A stretch of 64,000 nt of DNA from positions 62,001 through 126,000 of the forward strand of contig NZ_JSBW02000048.1 in the NCBI RefSeq assembly GCF_000772705.2, written 5' to 3'. The notes below the pieces were generated by a model, which was not told the origin of the DNA, did no database searches, and was given only the letters and a program-made list of their open reading frames with translations. The position numbers and the translations under genes are program-made. This document shows positions 46,947 through 55,837 of this stretch, piece by piece (position 1 is the stretch's first letter; every line of letters begins with the position of its first letter). The stretch comes from Xanthomonas vasicola. Lineage in GTDB: Bacteria; Pseudomonadota; Gammaproteobacteria; Xanthomonadales; Xanthomonadaceae.

Positions 46947-48801
46947 GCGTAGTCTTCTCCCAATAGAACGGATTGTGGATCAACTGCCACAACCCCTTGT
47001 AGGCAGCGATCGACTGCAACGCCCAGTAGAACGGTACCGTCAGCGCGTACGGCGCCAGCTTGAAGTAGTCGCGCTTGAACGCAGCGACCAGCGTGATGTA
47101 GATGAAGAACGCATTGGCCAGCAGCAGATTGACCAGTGAGACAGCAGCCAACCACGGCGGGAAGAAGCGCTCGAACATCGTGGTGCCTGTGAGCATCCAC
47201 ACCGCGTACAACGCCCATAGCACCGGCACGCCCAAGGCAGTGAAGAAGCCGCCGCCGATGAAGAACTGAAAGCCCCAGAACCCCTTGAAGCCGGTACTGC
47301 GATACAGATGCACCGGGTCGCGCATGTGCACCAGCCAGGTCTGCATATAACCCTTGAGCCAGCGCGAACGCTGCCGGATCCAGTTGGGAATACTGACGTT
47401 TGCTTCTTCGAACGTGGTGGAATTGACCACATTGACGCGGTAGCCGTTCTGGATCAGCCGCACGCCCAGATCGGCGTCTTCGGTGACGTTGTACGGGTCC
47501 CATGCGCGCACCTGGCGCAACACGTCCAGGCGAAAGTGATTGGAGGTGCCGCCCAACGGGATCGGAATGCGCAGGTATTCCAGCGCTGGCAGGTAGAAGT
47601 CGAACCAGAGGGTGTACTCCAGCGTGAACATCCGCGTCAGCCAGTTTTCGTCAGCGTTGTAGTAGTTCAGCCGCGCCTGGATGCACACCACATTCTTCTC
47701 GGCCTTGCGGAATGCCGCCACCACGCGCTTGAGCTGATCCGGCTCGGGTTTGTCTTCGGCGTCGTAGATGGTGAGCAATTCACCGCGCGCAAAGTGCAGC
47801 GCGTAGTTGCAGGCCTTGGGCTTGGTCTTGGGCTGCGACGGCGGCACCCGGATGATTTCGAAGAAGGCTTCCAGGCCGAGTTTCTTGGCCGCTTCGATGG
47901 TGTCGAAATCGTCCGCTTCCAGCACCAGCTTCACATCCAGCTTGCTGATCGGGTAGTCCAGCTTGCGAAGCGCGTTGGCCAGAATCGGCAGGACTTCCGG
48001 CTCCTTGTACATCGGCACCAGCACGGTATAGACCGGCAGGTCGTCGTCGTTTAATGCGGCCACTTCGTCTTCGGTGACCTTGATGTCGATGCGGTGGCGC
48101 GAGCCGAACCACACCAGCAGCAACTTCAAACCGAAGGTGGCCAGAAAGCCCAGCGCCACCAGCACGTTGACGGTGATCAATGCAGGCACTGGGAATAACA
48201 CCAGCGTGACCAGCATGACCGCAGCCAATGCCCACAACACGAACTTCTGCCCGCGCGTGACCACCTGGCGTGCGGAATAGGTCGGCGCATGCGCGGCAAG
48301 CAGATTCAGCGCGTTGTCGGTGAGCTGCTCATCGGCGTAGCGCTGCAGGCTCCAGATGATGTCGAACTTGGCGGTGCCGACAAAGCGCACGTCTTCGCCG
48401 TAATGCGCACGCGCCCAGGCGAACAGCGCCGGATCCGGGTCGGCCACGGCCAGCACCAGCACGCCGTCTTCGCGCCGCCACGGCAACACCAAGCGTTGCG
48501 CGTAACTATCCAGATCGCCGGAAGTGAGCAGCGCAGGATCCGGTGACTGCTGCACCAGATCGATGAATTGCAGCCCGAAGTGCGCCGCAACGATGGCGTA
48601 GAACCGCTGCGCCGGCACACCGCGCTGGGCCAGAATCACATCGCCCAGGCGCGAGTTCCAGCGCTGCTGCAAGGCCAGCGCCGAGCGCAGCTGTTCGTCG
48701 GTGATGACGCCTGCCGAAACCAGCGCACGACCTAGCAAACCGCGCTCGCGGCCGATGTCCGGCGCGCGTCCCAGCGCTTCCATTTCGCAGGTGACCGTCA
48801 T
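46894..48801 (-). CDS. NfrB-like c-di-GMP-binding processive glycosyltransferase
   Basis: The 635-residue protein joins an N-terminal MshEN domain (residues about 18-135) to a membrane-bound GT2 synthase. The MshEN motif is clear: GLLGRALVSAGVITDEQLRS (about 20-39), then ALALQQRWNSRLGDVIL, the form that binds c-di-GMP. The GT2 part has all processive-synthase marks: EADD, DAED (DxD), TEDAD, and QRSRW (QxxRW) followed by helices near the C-terminus. E. coli NfrB (phage N4 receptor locus) has this same layout. It should polymerise and export a glycan when c-di-GMP is high. The ATG at 48801 was chosen; the first 19 codons of the longer frame overlap the barrel gene. Confidence 0.88.
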   Translation of the reverse strand: MTVTCEMEALGRAPDIGRERGLLGRALVSAGVITDEQLRSALALQQRWNSRLGDVILAQRGVPAQRFYAIVAAHFGLQFIDLVQQSPDPALLTSGDLDSYAQRLVLPWRREDGVLVLAVADPDPALFAWARAHYGEDVRFVGTAKFDIIWSLQRYADEQLTDNALNLLAAHAPTYSARQVVTRGQKFVLWALAAVMLVTLVLFPVPALITVNVLVALGFLATFGLKLLLVWFGSRHRIDIKVTEDEVAALNDDDLPVYTVLVPMYKEPEVLPILANALRKLDYPISKLDVKLVLEADDFDTIEAAKKLGLEAFFEIIRVPPSQPKTKPKACNYALHFARGELLTIYDAEDKPEPDQLKRVVAAFRKAEKNVVCIQARLNYYNADENWLTRMFTLEYTLWFDFYLPALEYLRIPIPLGGTSNHFRLDVLRQVRAWDPYNVTEDADLGVRLIQNGYRVNVVNSTTFEEANVSIPNWIRQRSRWLKGYMQTWLVHMRDPVHLYRSTGFKGFWGFQFFIGGGFFTALGVPVLWALYAVWMLTGTTMFERFFPPWLAAVSLVNLLLANAFFIYITLVAAFKRDYFKLAPYALTVPFYWALQSIAAYKGLWQLIHNPFYWEKTTHGISKHSENERRAALEE

Positions 48802-48814
48802 GTGGGGGGAGCCC

Positions 48815-49846
48815 TTAGAAACGCCACCAGGCGGCCACGAATGGCCCGCCTGCGGCACCGGTGTTGCGGCCCATCACCGGCTGCTGATAGCCCACCTGCC
48901 ACTGGCTGCCGCCCGGCGCCGTGTACAGCGTGGACAGCTGCAGCTTGGTGAGATCGTAGTTGGTGCCGGTGGCGACGAAGCCAACGCCACCGGCGCTGCC
49001 GGCAACGTCGAAGTTGCCACGCCCGTTGCCCAACCCTTGAATCACGTTGAGTTCGCCCAACAGCAACCAGCTCGGCGCCAGGCTCAGACCTGTGGACGCG
49101 TCCACGCGCAGTTCGTCGGACGCAGCGCTCCCGCGCAGGCGGACAGCGCCACCTAGATCGACGTAGCCGTTGTGGTCGCCAAGTGTGTAACCGCGGCCAC
49201 GGCTATAACGCAGCTCAAGACCATAGTCGCCGAGGCCGAGCGCAGGGTCGGAATTGGCGGAAGGGTTGTTCGGGTGGTAGGTCTTGCTACGCCCATAAGC
49301 CGGGATGCTCACCAACGCCTGCACGGAACTGCGCCAGACATCGTCCTGCGCGCTCGGCAGCGCATAGCGCAGGCCGATTTCCTGATCGGCAAAACCAGTC
49401 GTTGTGGTTTTCTGCCGGCCGTTGACGGCATCGTGGTTGCTGAAACCGACGTCGTTGAAATAGAAATTACCGATGAAGCTGAGCTTCTCGGTCAGACCAT
49501 GCTCGACGTAGACGTTGAGCTGATCCTGCCGACTGCGGCCGTTGCCATCGAACTCTTGGCCGTCACCAAACGTTGTGCGGTGATGACCGTCGTCGAACCA
49601 CCCACGGCCATCGCTATGCAACGCCTTGATGATCACCAACGTGTCGCCCTGCGGCTGGGTCCAGGCACCGGCCAGGGCGGTGCCCGGCAACGCGACCAGC
49701 AGGCAGCTCAGTGCAAGCGCCGATGCCACCGACGGCGCACGATGTTGCGTTGGATTGGGGTGACACGGCGAGGCAACCAAGCTGGACTGCAGCGGGTTAG
49801 CGCACCGCTGACGGCCCCGTAATTGCGGGTCGTTCTGTAAAGACAT
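48815..49846 (-). CDS. Outer-membrane beta-barrel protein of the exopolysaccharide operon
   Basis: The 343-residue protein has a long N-terminus, a signal peptide (ALALSCLLVALPGTALA, residues about 43-59) and a mature part of repeating amphipathic strands (LNVYVEHGLTEKLSFIGNFY, YGLELRYSRG, TNYDLTKLQLSTLY) ending in Phe after WWR, as in outer-membrane barrels of the phenol-degradation/transporter type. It is the first gene of the operon, 13 bp before the synthase, so it may be the export pore for the polymer, the place NfrA takes in E. coli. That role is inferred from position. An ATG nearer the signal peptide (a downstream start) is possible. Confidence 0.8.
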   Translation of the reverse strand: MSLQNDPQLRGRQRCANPLQSSLVASPCHPNPTQHRAPSVASALALSCLLVALPGTALAGAWTQPQGDTLVIIKALHSDGRGWFDDGHHRTTFGDGQEFDGNGRSRQDQLNVYVEHGLTEKLSFIGNFYFNDVGFSNHDAVNGRQKTTTTGFADQEIGLRYALPSAQDDVWRSSVQALVSIPAYGRSKTYHPNNPSANSDPALGLGDYGLELRYSRGRGYTLGDHNGYVDLGGAVRLRGSAASDELRVDASTGLSLAPSWLLLGELNVIQGLGNGRGNFDVAGSAGGVGFVATGTNYDLTKLQLSTLYTAPGGSQWQVGYQQPVMGRNTGAAGGPFVAAWWRF

Positions 49847-49959
49847 TGCACGATTCCTGACGGGGGAGCAGGGGGGGACAGGACGCTAGAGACTGATCAC
49901 TGTTCGGGCGAAACCTATCACAGTTCCAATCCGCCACTCATCACCGATTTATCACAAAT

Positions 49960-50814
49960 TTAACGCGTCTGAGGCGATTTCTGCTGTAACAACCGCGGCA
50001 CCTGCGCAGCTGCATGGGTCCAGATCGCAAGCCACACGCCGAGCTGAGTGAATAGCCCGCGCTGGCTAGCTTCGAACTTGCGGAAATAGCGCCACAATCC
50101 ACGATGTTTGTGCCATTCCACGAAAAATGGCCGCGCGCGGCTGGAGACGCCGCGCACATGCAGCACCTGCAGATCGTTAGCCACCGCCACCAGGGCGCCG
50201 GCCTGGCGGGCACGCCGGCACAGGTCCAGATCTTCGGCATGCAGCCGGTAACTGCCGTCCCAGCCGTCCAGCCGGTCGAACAGGCTGCGCTGCATCAGCA
50301 TCAATGCGCCGGAAATCGCGTCCACCGGCTGCAAGGCCCGTGACGGGTCGGCCGGCACCGCCAGGCTGGCGGCGGCGCGCGGCGCGCGCAGCATCGCTGC
50401 AAAGTCCGGGTCGCGGCGGCGCACGGCCGCGTCCGGCCGCCCCTGCTCGTCCACCTGTTCAACCCCCAGCAGCACCGCCGGATGTCCCGCTGCGCGGTCG
50501 CATAGCTGCAACAAGGTGTCGCGTTCGACCATCAGGTCTGGGTTGATAAAGACCAGCCAGGGCGCCTGCGAGTCGCGCGCGCCCTGGTTGCAGGCGGTGG
50601 CGAAACCGGGGTTGTCGGGGTTGGCGACGAAATGCAGCCGTGCATCGGCCAGGGCATGGCGCTGCACCACTTCCAGGGTGTCGTCGCTGGAGGCGTTATC
50701 GACCACCCGGATCTCGCTGATGCCCTCGGCCGCGCGCAATCGCGACAGGCACGCATCGATGGTGCTGCTGCTCTGATAGGTGACGACGACGGCGGCGATC
50801 TGGACGGGAGTCAT
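49960..50814 (-). CDS. Family 2 glycosyltransferase (WbbL-like)
   Basis: The 284-residue protein is a GT-A enzyme: VQIAAVVVTYQSSSTIDACL at the N-terminus, RVVDNASSDDT near residue 36, NPGFATACNQGA near 65, and VFINPDLMVERD near 86 for the metal-binding acidic pair; DAISGALMLMQRSLFDRLDG (about 165-184) and HAEDLDLCRRARQAG follow. This set is typical of rhamnosyltransferases of the WbbL type that build surface polysaccharides. No other sugar gene is in the same operon; it ends 113 bp before the barrel gene, possibly as a separate unit. The longer frame upstream was rejected. Confidence 0.85.
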   Translation of the reverse strand: MTPVQIAAVVVTYQSSSTIDACLSRLRAAEGISEIRVVDNASSDDTLEVVQRHALADARLHFVANPDNPGFATACNQGARDSQAPWLVFINPDLMVERDTLLQLCDRAAGHPAVLLGVEQVDEQGRPDAAVRRRDPDFAAMLRAPRAAASLAVPADPSRALQPVDAISGALMLMQRSLFDRLDGWDGSYRLHAEDLDLCRRARQAGALVAVANDLQVLHVRGVSSRARPFFVEWHKHRGLWRYFRKFEASQRGLFTQLGVWLAIWTHAAAQVPRLLQQKSPQTR

Positions 50815-51428
50815 CCGGGCATTATCCAGCGCCGGAGCGGCGCAACGCCATCTCGGGTTCGCTGCTGCACGATGCGCGTCAGGCGCTGCCGCGGCCGCAT
50901 TTGCATTGATGTCGGGGCATGCGGGTAGACATTGCACCACGCTCCCGCTTGCAAAGCAGTTACTCGCGCGAACACACCTTGCGACATAGCGCCATAGCGA
51001 CCCATCCACGCAAGGCGCATACTGCGCGCCCGGAGCCGCCATGCGGTCTCCGTTCGCGACTTTTGCGCGACCAGCAAAACGACTGTGCAGCCATCAGGCG
51101 AGCGCGGGCGGCACTCGATGCATGTACACGCGTACATCCGCTTCAGCGCACACCGCCCGCACCCATCTGATCGCCAGCCGTTTTGCCATTCGCTTTTGGT
51201 GCACTCCACACCTGATTGTTGAGATGACGGTTAGCGACCTTTCGGTTTCGCGCTGCCTTTTCATGCATTGCGTTGCTGCCGCCTGATGGCGGATGCGATG
51301 CAACAACGGCCCGGCAGCGCCGTTCTTGTCCTTGGCGGCGCATGCGCCGCCTCAGCCGCTTCTCCTCCGATTACCTGGTCTATACCACTGGCTAACACCG
51401 CACGATCCCTGCTGCCGGGAGTCAGCCG
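50815..51428. other. Gap with a diverged palindromic element (F) and a GntR-type operator
   Basis: No gene is seen in these 614 bp. Positions 51071-51187 resemble the 147-bp element in a decayed form: AGCAAAACGACTGTGCAGCC at one end, AGCCGTTTTGCC at the other, and TGTAC-ACGC-GTACA in the middle. The operator at 51376-51387 is listed separately. Confidence 0.45.
51376..51387 (+). promoter_or_regulatory. Candidate GntR/HutC-family operator
   Basis: TGGTCTATACCA, that is TGGT-N4-ACCA, the symmetric form bound by many HutC-type GntR regulators such as NagR/NagQ. It lies 41 bp before the kinase gene and overlaps a possible -10 (TATACC). A HutC-type gene closes the same locus at 55838. The link is inference. 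Confidence 0.5.
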
Positions 51429-52586
51429 ATGAACGTGCCGCATCAGGTGCATGGCATGAGCCTGGAACTGGCGCTGCCGGACTGGCCGGTGCTGACCACC
51501 GATGAAATCCATCGCGTGCTGCAGGGGTTTCCGGCGCTTGGCCGCCTCACCGAGGTGCGTTGGCATAGCGCGCGCCCGTTCTCGGCGGCGGCTTGCGTGG
51601 AAACTGCGAGCGGCCCGGTCATCGTCAAGCGCCACCATCGCAGCGTGCGCAGCGTCGCCGCGCTGCGCGAGGAACACAGCTTTATTGCCCATCTGCGCTG
51701 GGCCGGCGCGCCGGTGGTGGAGGTGCTGCATGACGCCCAGGGCCGCACCGCGCTGGCCTACGACGATTGGGTGTACGAAGTGCAGCGCGTCGGCGCCGGG
51801 CGCGACCTCTACCGCGATGCCTTGTCGTGGACACCATTCACCGACCTTGCCCATGCGCGGGCGGCCGGGGCCGCGCTGGCGCAACTGCACAACGCCGCCC
51901 AGGGCTTCGATGCACCGGCGCGCTCCACCAGCGTGTTGGTTGCCAACCTGCGGCTGTTTGCGCAAGCAGACCCGTTGCAGGCGTTGCACGATGCCTTGTC
52001 AACGCGGCCGCACCTGGCAGCCGCCTTGCAACACCGCCCCTGGCAACATGACATCGCCACTCATCTGCTGCCCTGGCATGCGCGTGCGTGGCCGCTGCTG
52101 TGCGCGCCGGGCGCGCTACCGCCGCTGTGGACGCATGGCGACTGGCACGCATCCAACCTGCTGTGGGACACGGTCGACGGGCACACCCGCGTCAGCACCA
52201 TCTTCGACTTCGGGCTGACCGATTGCAGCAGCGCGCTGTTCGATCTGGCGACCGCTATCGAACGCAACCTCATCCCCTGGCTACGGCTGGACACCGACGC
52301 ACGCGCGCAGGCCGAGCTTGCTCAGCTGGACGCGCTGCTGGATGGCTACGCGCAGCATCGCCCACTGGATGCCAACCAGTTACGCCGCCTAGCCGCACTA
52401 CTGCCGATCGTGCATGCCGACTTCGCCCTGAGCGAAATCGAATATTTCGCCGGCGTCACGCGTTCGTTCGCCAACGCCGACATCGCCTATCACCGCTATC
52501 TGCTCGGCCACGCGGACTGGTTTGCCAGCGCCGATGGTCAGCAGCTGCTTGAGCATCTGCATGCGCGTGCGCGGCGGGTGCCGTGA
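51429..52586 (+). CDS. APH-family small-molecule kinase
   Basis: The 385-residue protein belongs to the aminoglycoside/choline kinase fold. The catalytic loop is THGDWHASNLLW (near residue 235; Brenner motif HGDxHxxN) and the metal motif is STIFDFGLTD near 256. The fold includes choline, homoserine and thiamine kinases (ThiK). Here it is followed directly (overlap of stop and start) by a TonB receptor and then by a PnuC-type transporter, so it probably phosphorylates and traps the imported compound; thiamine or a nucleoside is the leading guess. The GntR operator lies just upstream. Confidence 0.85.
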   Translation: MNVPHQVHGMSLELALPDWPVLTTDEIHRVLQGFPALGRLTEVRWHSARPFSAAACVETASGPVIVKRHHRSVRSVAALREEHSFIAHLRWAGAPVVEVLHDAQGRTALAYDDWVYEVQRVGAGRDLYRDALSWTPFTDLAHARAAGAALAQLHNAAQGFDAPARSTSVLVANLRLFAQADPLQALHDALSTRPHLAAALQHRPWQHDIATHLLPWHARAWPLLCAPGALPPLWTHGDWHASNLLWDTVDGHTRVSTIFDFGLTDCSSALFDLATAIERNLIPWLRLDTDARAQAELAQLDALLDGYAQHRPLDANQLRRLAALLPIVHADFALSEIEYFAGVTRSFANADIAYHRYLLGHADWFASADGQQLLEHLHARARRVP

Positions 52587-54781
52587 GCGCCTTCCTTTAT
52601 CTCTGTCGAGTCTTGCCAATGCCTGTGACGCTCCCCCTGCTCTCCCGCTGCCCGCTGGCACTCGCACTGGCATTGTGCTGCGCCCCTGCACTGGCGCAAC
52701 AGCAACCCGATGCCGATGCCGTCGAACTGGATGCGGTCAATGTGCGTGGCGAGCGCGTCGACACCAGCACGGCATTGAGCGGATTCGGCGCAACCCGGCT
52801 GCTCGACGCGCCTGTGTCGATCTCGGTGATCGATCGTGCGCAATTGCTCGATCGTCAGGCACGCGTGCTCAGTGAGGTATTGCGCGCCGATGCTTCCGCT
52901 GGCGATGCGTATGCGCCGATCGGCTATTACGAAAACTTCGTGGTGCGCGGCTATTCGCTCAATGCCGCCAACAGCTACCGCATCAACGGCATGAGCGCGG
53001 TGGGCGAACAATCGATCGCATTGGAAAACAAGCAGCAGGTGCAGATACTCAAGGGCCTTGCCGGCTTGCAATCGGGCGTCAACGAACCGGCCGGGTTGAT
53101 CGACTACCGCACCAAGCGGCCCGAGCATGTGCGCAGCGTGACGCTGGGCACCGACGAACAAGGGTCGCGCTACGTCGCCGCCGATCTGGGCGACTGGTTC
53201 GGTGCAGAGCGCACGCTGGGATTGCGCATCAACGCCGCACGCGAAGACATCCACAGCTATGTCGATCATGCCGACGGCTATCGCAATTTCCTGTCGCTGG
53301 CCGGCGACTGGAAGATCACCCCGCAAGCGCTGCTGCAGCTGGACGTGGAATATCAACATCGGCAACAGCGCTCGGTGCCGGGCTATCAACTGCTGGGTGG
53401 CACGCAGGTGCCGCGCGATATCGATGTGCATCGCCTGCTTGGCTATCAGCCGTGGGCACGCCCGGTGGAAATGGATACGCTCAACGCGCAGCTGCGGTAC
53501 GCCTACCAACTCAACGACGACTGGCGCGCCACCGCCGAAGCATCGCGCAGCCGCTCGACGATCAACGACTTCTCCGCGTTCGCCTGGGGCTGTTATGGCG
53601 CGGCAAGCTGCGCCGACATCGCCACGCCGAACTTTTTCAGCGCGCAGGGCGAGTACGACGTCTACGATTACCGCAGCCCCGACGACACCCGTGTGCACGA
53701 TCAACTGCGTGCCACGCTGGAAGGCCATAGCGTCACCGGCGCGCTGGAGCACCACCTGAGCATCGGCGGCGAATGGCTGCGCCGCACCATCGACCGTTTT
53801 GGTTCGGTCAACGAATTTGTCGGCAGCGGCAACATTGATCGCGATCCGGAGGTGTTCGCGCAGACCGATGTGCCGCTGGACCCCAAGCAGCGCCGCCTGG
53901 ATAGTCGCCAACGCGCGTTGGTGTTGGCCGACCGCATCGGCCTGGGTGCGCAGTGGGAGCTATCGCTGGGCGCGCGCCATGTGCAACTGGACGAACGCGC
54001 CTTCGATCGCGAAGGGCTGTTGGAACGACGCACCCGCAAAGACACGGTGCTGCCGCAGGCGGCATTGTTGTTCAAACCACAGCAGAACGTGTCGCTGTAT
54101 GCCAGCTACGCCAAGAGCCTGGCGGCCGGTGGCACTGCGCCGTGGTTTGCCGACAACGCCGATGAAATCCTGCCGCCGACCAATGCCTATCAACTGGAAA
54201 CCGGCGCAAAGATCGACCTGCAGGGCCTGCGCCTGGGCGCAGCGCTGTTCGACATCCGTCAGGCCTACCAGTTCACCCAACCGCAGGCCGATGGTGGACT
54301 GCTGTTCGTGCAGCAGGGCCGCCTGCATAACCGCGGCCTGGAGCTGTCTGCTGACGGCGCAGCGACGCAGCAACTACGCCTATTCGCTAGCATTGCGGCA
54401 ATCCGCGCGCACGCGGAAGACACCGACATTGCTGACTACGAAGGCCACCAGGCCATCAACGTGCCCAAGCTGCGCGCCAGTCTGCAGACCGATTACAGCG
54501 TACCCGGCGTCGATGGATTGGCGTTGTTGGCCGGTATGCAATACAGCGGGCGCAAGTTCGCCGACCGCCTGGGCAACGCCAGCGTGCCGGCCTACACCGT
54601 GGCAAATCTCGGTGCGCGCTACGCCACGGCACTGGGCGGTCTGGCGACCACCTGGCGCCTGAACGTGGACAACGTGTTCGACAAGCGCTACTGGCGCGAT
54701 TCCGGCGAGTACCAGGGCGATGCATATCTATTCCCAGGTGCACCGCGCACTGCGCGTCTGACGGTGCAGGTGGATTTCTGA
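52583..54781 (+). CDS. TonB-dependent receptor of the PnuC locus
   Basis: The frame opens with GTG at 52583, overlapping the kinase stop, but an ATG at 52619 gives a better signal peptide (MPVTLPLLSRCPLALALALC, cleaved near ALA); 732 or 720 residues. The TonB box-like VELDAVNVRGE follows, then a plug domain with SYRINGMSAVGEQSIALENK near residue 135 and FVVRGYSLNAAN near 116, and a barrel ending LTVQVDF with terminal Phe. It resembles siderophore-type receptors. In this locus it should bring the PnuC substrate across the outer membrane. Confidence 0.9.
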   Translation: MSAFLYLCRVLPMPVTLPLLSRCPLALALALCCAPALAQQQPDADAVELDAVNVRGERVDTSTALSGFGATRLLDAPVSISVIDRAQLLDRQARVLSEVLRADASAGDAYAPIGYYENFVVRGYSLNAANSYRINGMSAVGEQSIALENKQQVQILKGLAGLQSGVNEPAGLIDYRTKRPEHVRSVTLGTDEQGSRYVAADLGDWFGAERTLGLRINAAREDIHSYVDHADGYRNFLSLAGDWKITPQALLQLDVEYQHRQQRSVPGYQLLGGTQVPRDIDVHRLLGYQPWARPVEMDTLNAQLRYAYQLNDDWRATAEASRSRSTINDFSAFAWGCYGAASCADIATPNFFSAQGEYDVYDYRSPDDTRVHDQLRATLEGHSVTGALEHHLSIGGEWLRRTIDRFGSVNEFVGSGNIDRDPEVFAQTDVPLDPKQRRLDSRQRALVLADRIGLGAQWELSLGARHVQLDERAFDREGLLERRTRKDTVLPQAALLFKPQQNVSLYASYAKSLAAGGTAPWFADNADEILPPTNAYQLETGAKIDLQGLRLGAALFDIRQAYQFTQPQADGGLLFVQQGRLHNRGLELSADGAATQQLRLFASIAAIRAHAEDTDIADYEGHQAINVPKLRASLQTDYSVPGVDGLALLAGMQYSGRKFADRLGNASVPAYTVANLGARYATALGGLATTWRLNVDNVFDKRYWRDSGEYQGDAYLFPGAPRTARLTVQVDF

Positions 54782-55156
54782 CCTGCCATGGCATGCACTC
54801 GCTACGTGCCTTCCCATGCATGCGCGGGAAGGACGCGGAAGTGATGCATGGTTTGGCAGCATTGACCGCCGACACATCTGCAAGTTGCCGTGATCAGCGC
54901 CTGGTCGCGGGCCTTGCTGGCATGTTGCGCACCGCGCGTTTGCTGCACGCATCGTCCGGGTTCGAAGAACAGCGACCAGCGCCTAGCGACCAGTCCTCAC
55001 GTGGGGATGAACGGCGCTGCGGAACCGACGTTTTTGCGAGGTACACGCCGCACCGGGCACTGGCTGCACCTGCATGGCGACCGGGCAGGCGTTTTGTTAG
55101 CCACTCCCGGTTGTCTTACGCATCTCCACCGTAGTCCAGACCGCACCAGGAACCGC
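54782..55156. other. Spacer in the PnuC locus with a partial palindromic element (E)
   Basis: No gene. Positions 55028-55106 carry the right half of the 147-bp element (GGTACACGCCGCACCGGGCA ... GGCGTTTTGTTAGCCACTC); the left half is missing. The rest, rich in GCATGC, shows nothing else. Confidence 0.5.
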
Positions 55157-55732
55157 ATGTCGCTGCTCGAATCCATCGCCGTCGTGATCAACCTGCTGGG
55201 CGTGTGGCTCACCGCGCGGCGCATTCGCTGGTGCTGGCCGGTGGGCATCGTGGCGGTGGCGTTGTACGCGTGGCTGTTCTATGAGTGGAAGCTGTACTCG
55301 GACATGCTGCTGCAAGGGGTCTATGTGCTGACTCAACTCTACGGATGGTGGCACTGGCAACGCGGAACCCCTGCAGACACACGCATTCGCCCGCTGCCGA
55401 TGCCATCCGCGGAACTCTGGTTCTCGCTGGGCATCGGCGCGGCGTTCGCTGCGGCGCTCGGCGCCCACATGCATTACCGCACCGATGCGGCGCTGCCGTG
55501 GCTGGACGCGGCACTGGCCAGTTTCAGCCTTGTGGCCAGCGTGTGGGCGGCACGCAAGCGCATCGCCAATTGGGTATTGTGGATCGTGCTGGACTGCGTC
55601 TATGTCGGCGTCTTCCTCAGCAAGGGGCTGTATCCCACTGCCGCGCTCTACGCCGGCTTCGTGGCGCTTGCGGTGTACGGCTGGCACAGCTGGAAACCCC
55701 AACAGAACCCGAACCTGGCCAGCGCACGCTGA
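55157..55732 (+). CDS. PnuC-family vitamin/nucleoside transporter
   Basis: The 191-residue protein has seven membrane helices and the family N-terminus MSLLESIAVVINLLGVWLTA. Trp-rich segments LTQLYGWWHWQRG (near 60) and the helix VASVWAARKRIANWVLWIVL (near 136) correspond to the substrate-stacking Trp residues of PnuC. PnuC carries nicotinamide riboside, PnuT thiamine and PnuX riboflavin by facilitated diffusion, driven by a kinase that traps the product. The kinase gene upstream fits this. Substrate is not fixed by sequence that I can judge. Start ATG at 55157; the longer frame upstream crosses a repeat. Confidence 0.9.
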   Translation: MSLLESIAVVINLLGVWLTARRIRWCWPVGIVAVALYAWLFYEWKLYSDMLLQGVYVLTQLYGWWHWQRGTPADTRIRPLPMPSAELWFSLGIGAAFAAALGAHMHYRTDAALPWLDAALASFSLVASVWAARKRIANWVLWIVLDCVYVGVFLSKGLYPTAALYAGFVALAVYGWHSWKPQQNPNLASAR

Positions 55733-55837
55733 GCCAGGCGCGGTTTACGCGCACTTTCTTCTTTACCATCGCAACATGCACGCCTTTCACCTCTTTGCCT
55801 TGCGTATATCCAGCGCCCTCCATCAACGGTTCGGCGT

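Noticed and set aside
51290..51428. TPP riboswitch before the kinase-PnuC locus
   Set aside because: The CTGAGA and ACCCTTTGAACCTGAT-type blocks are absent; only the GntR-type operator is seen.
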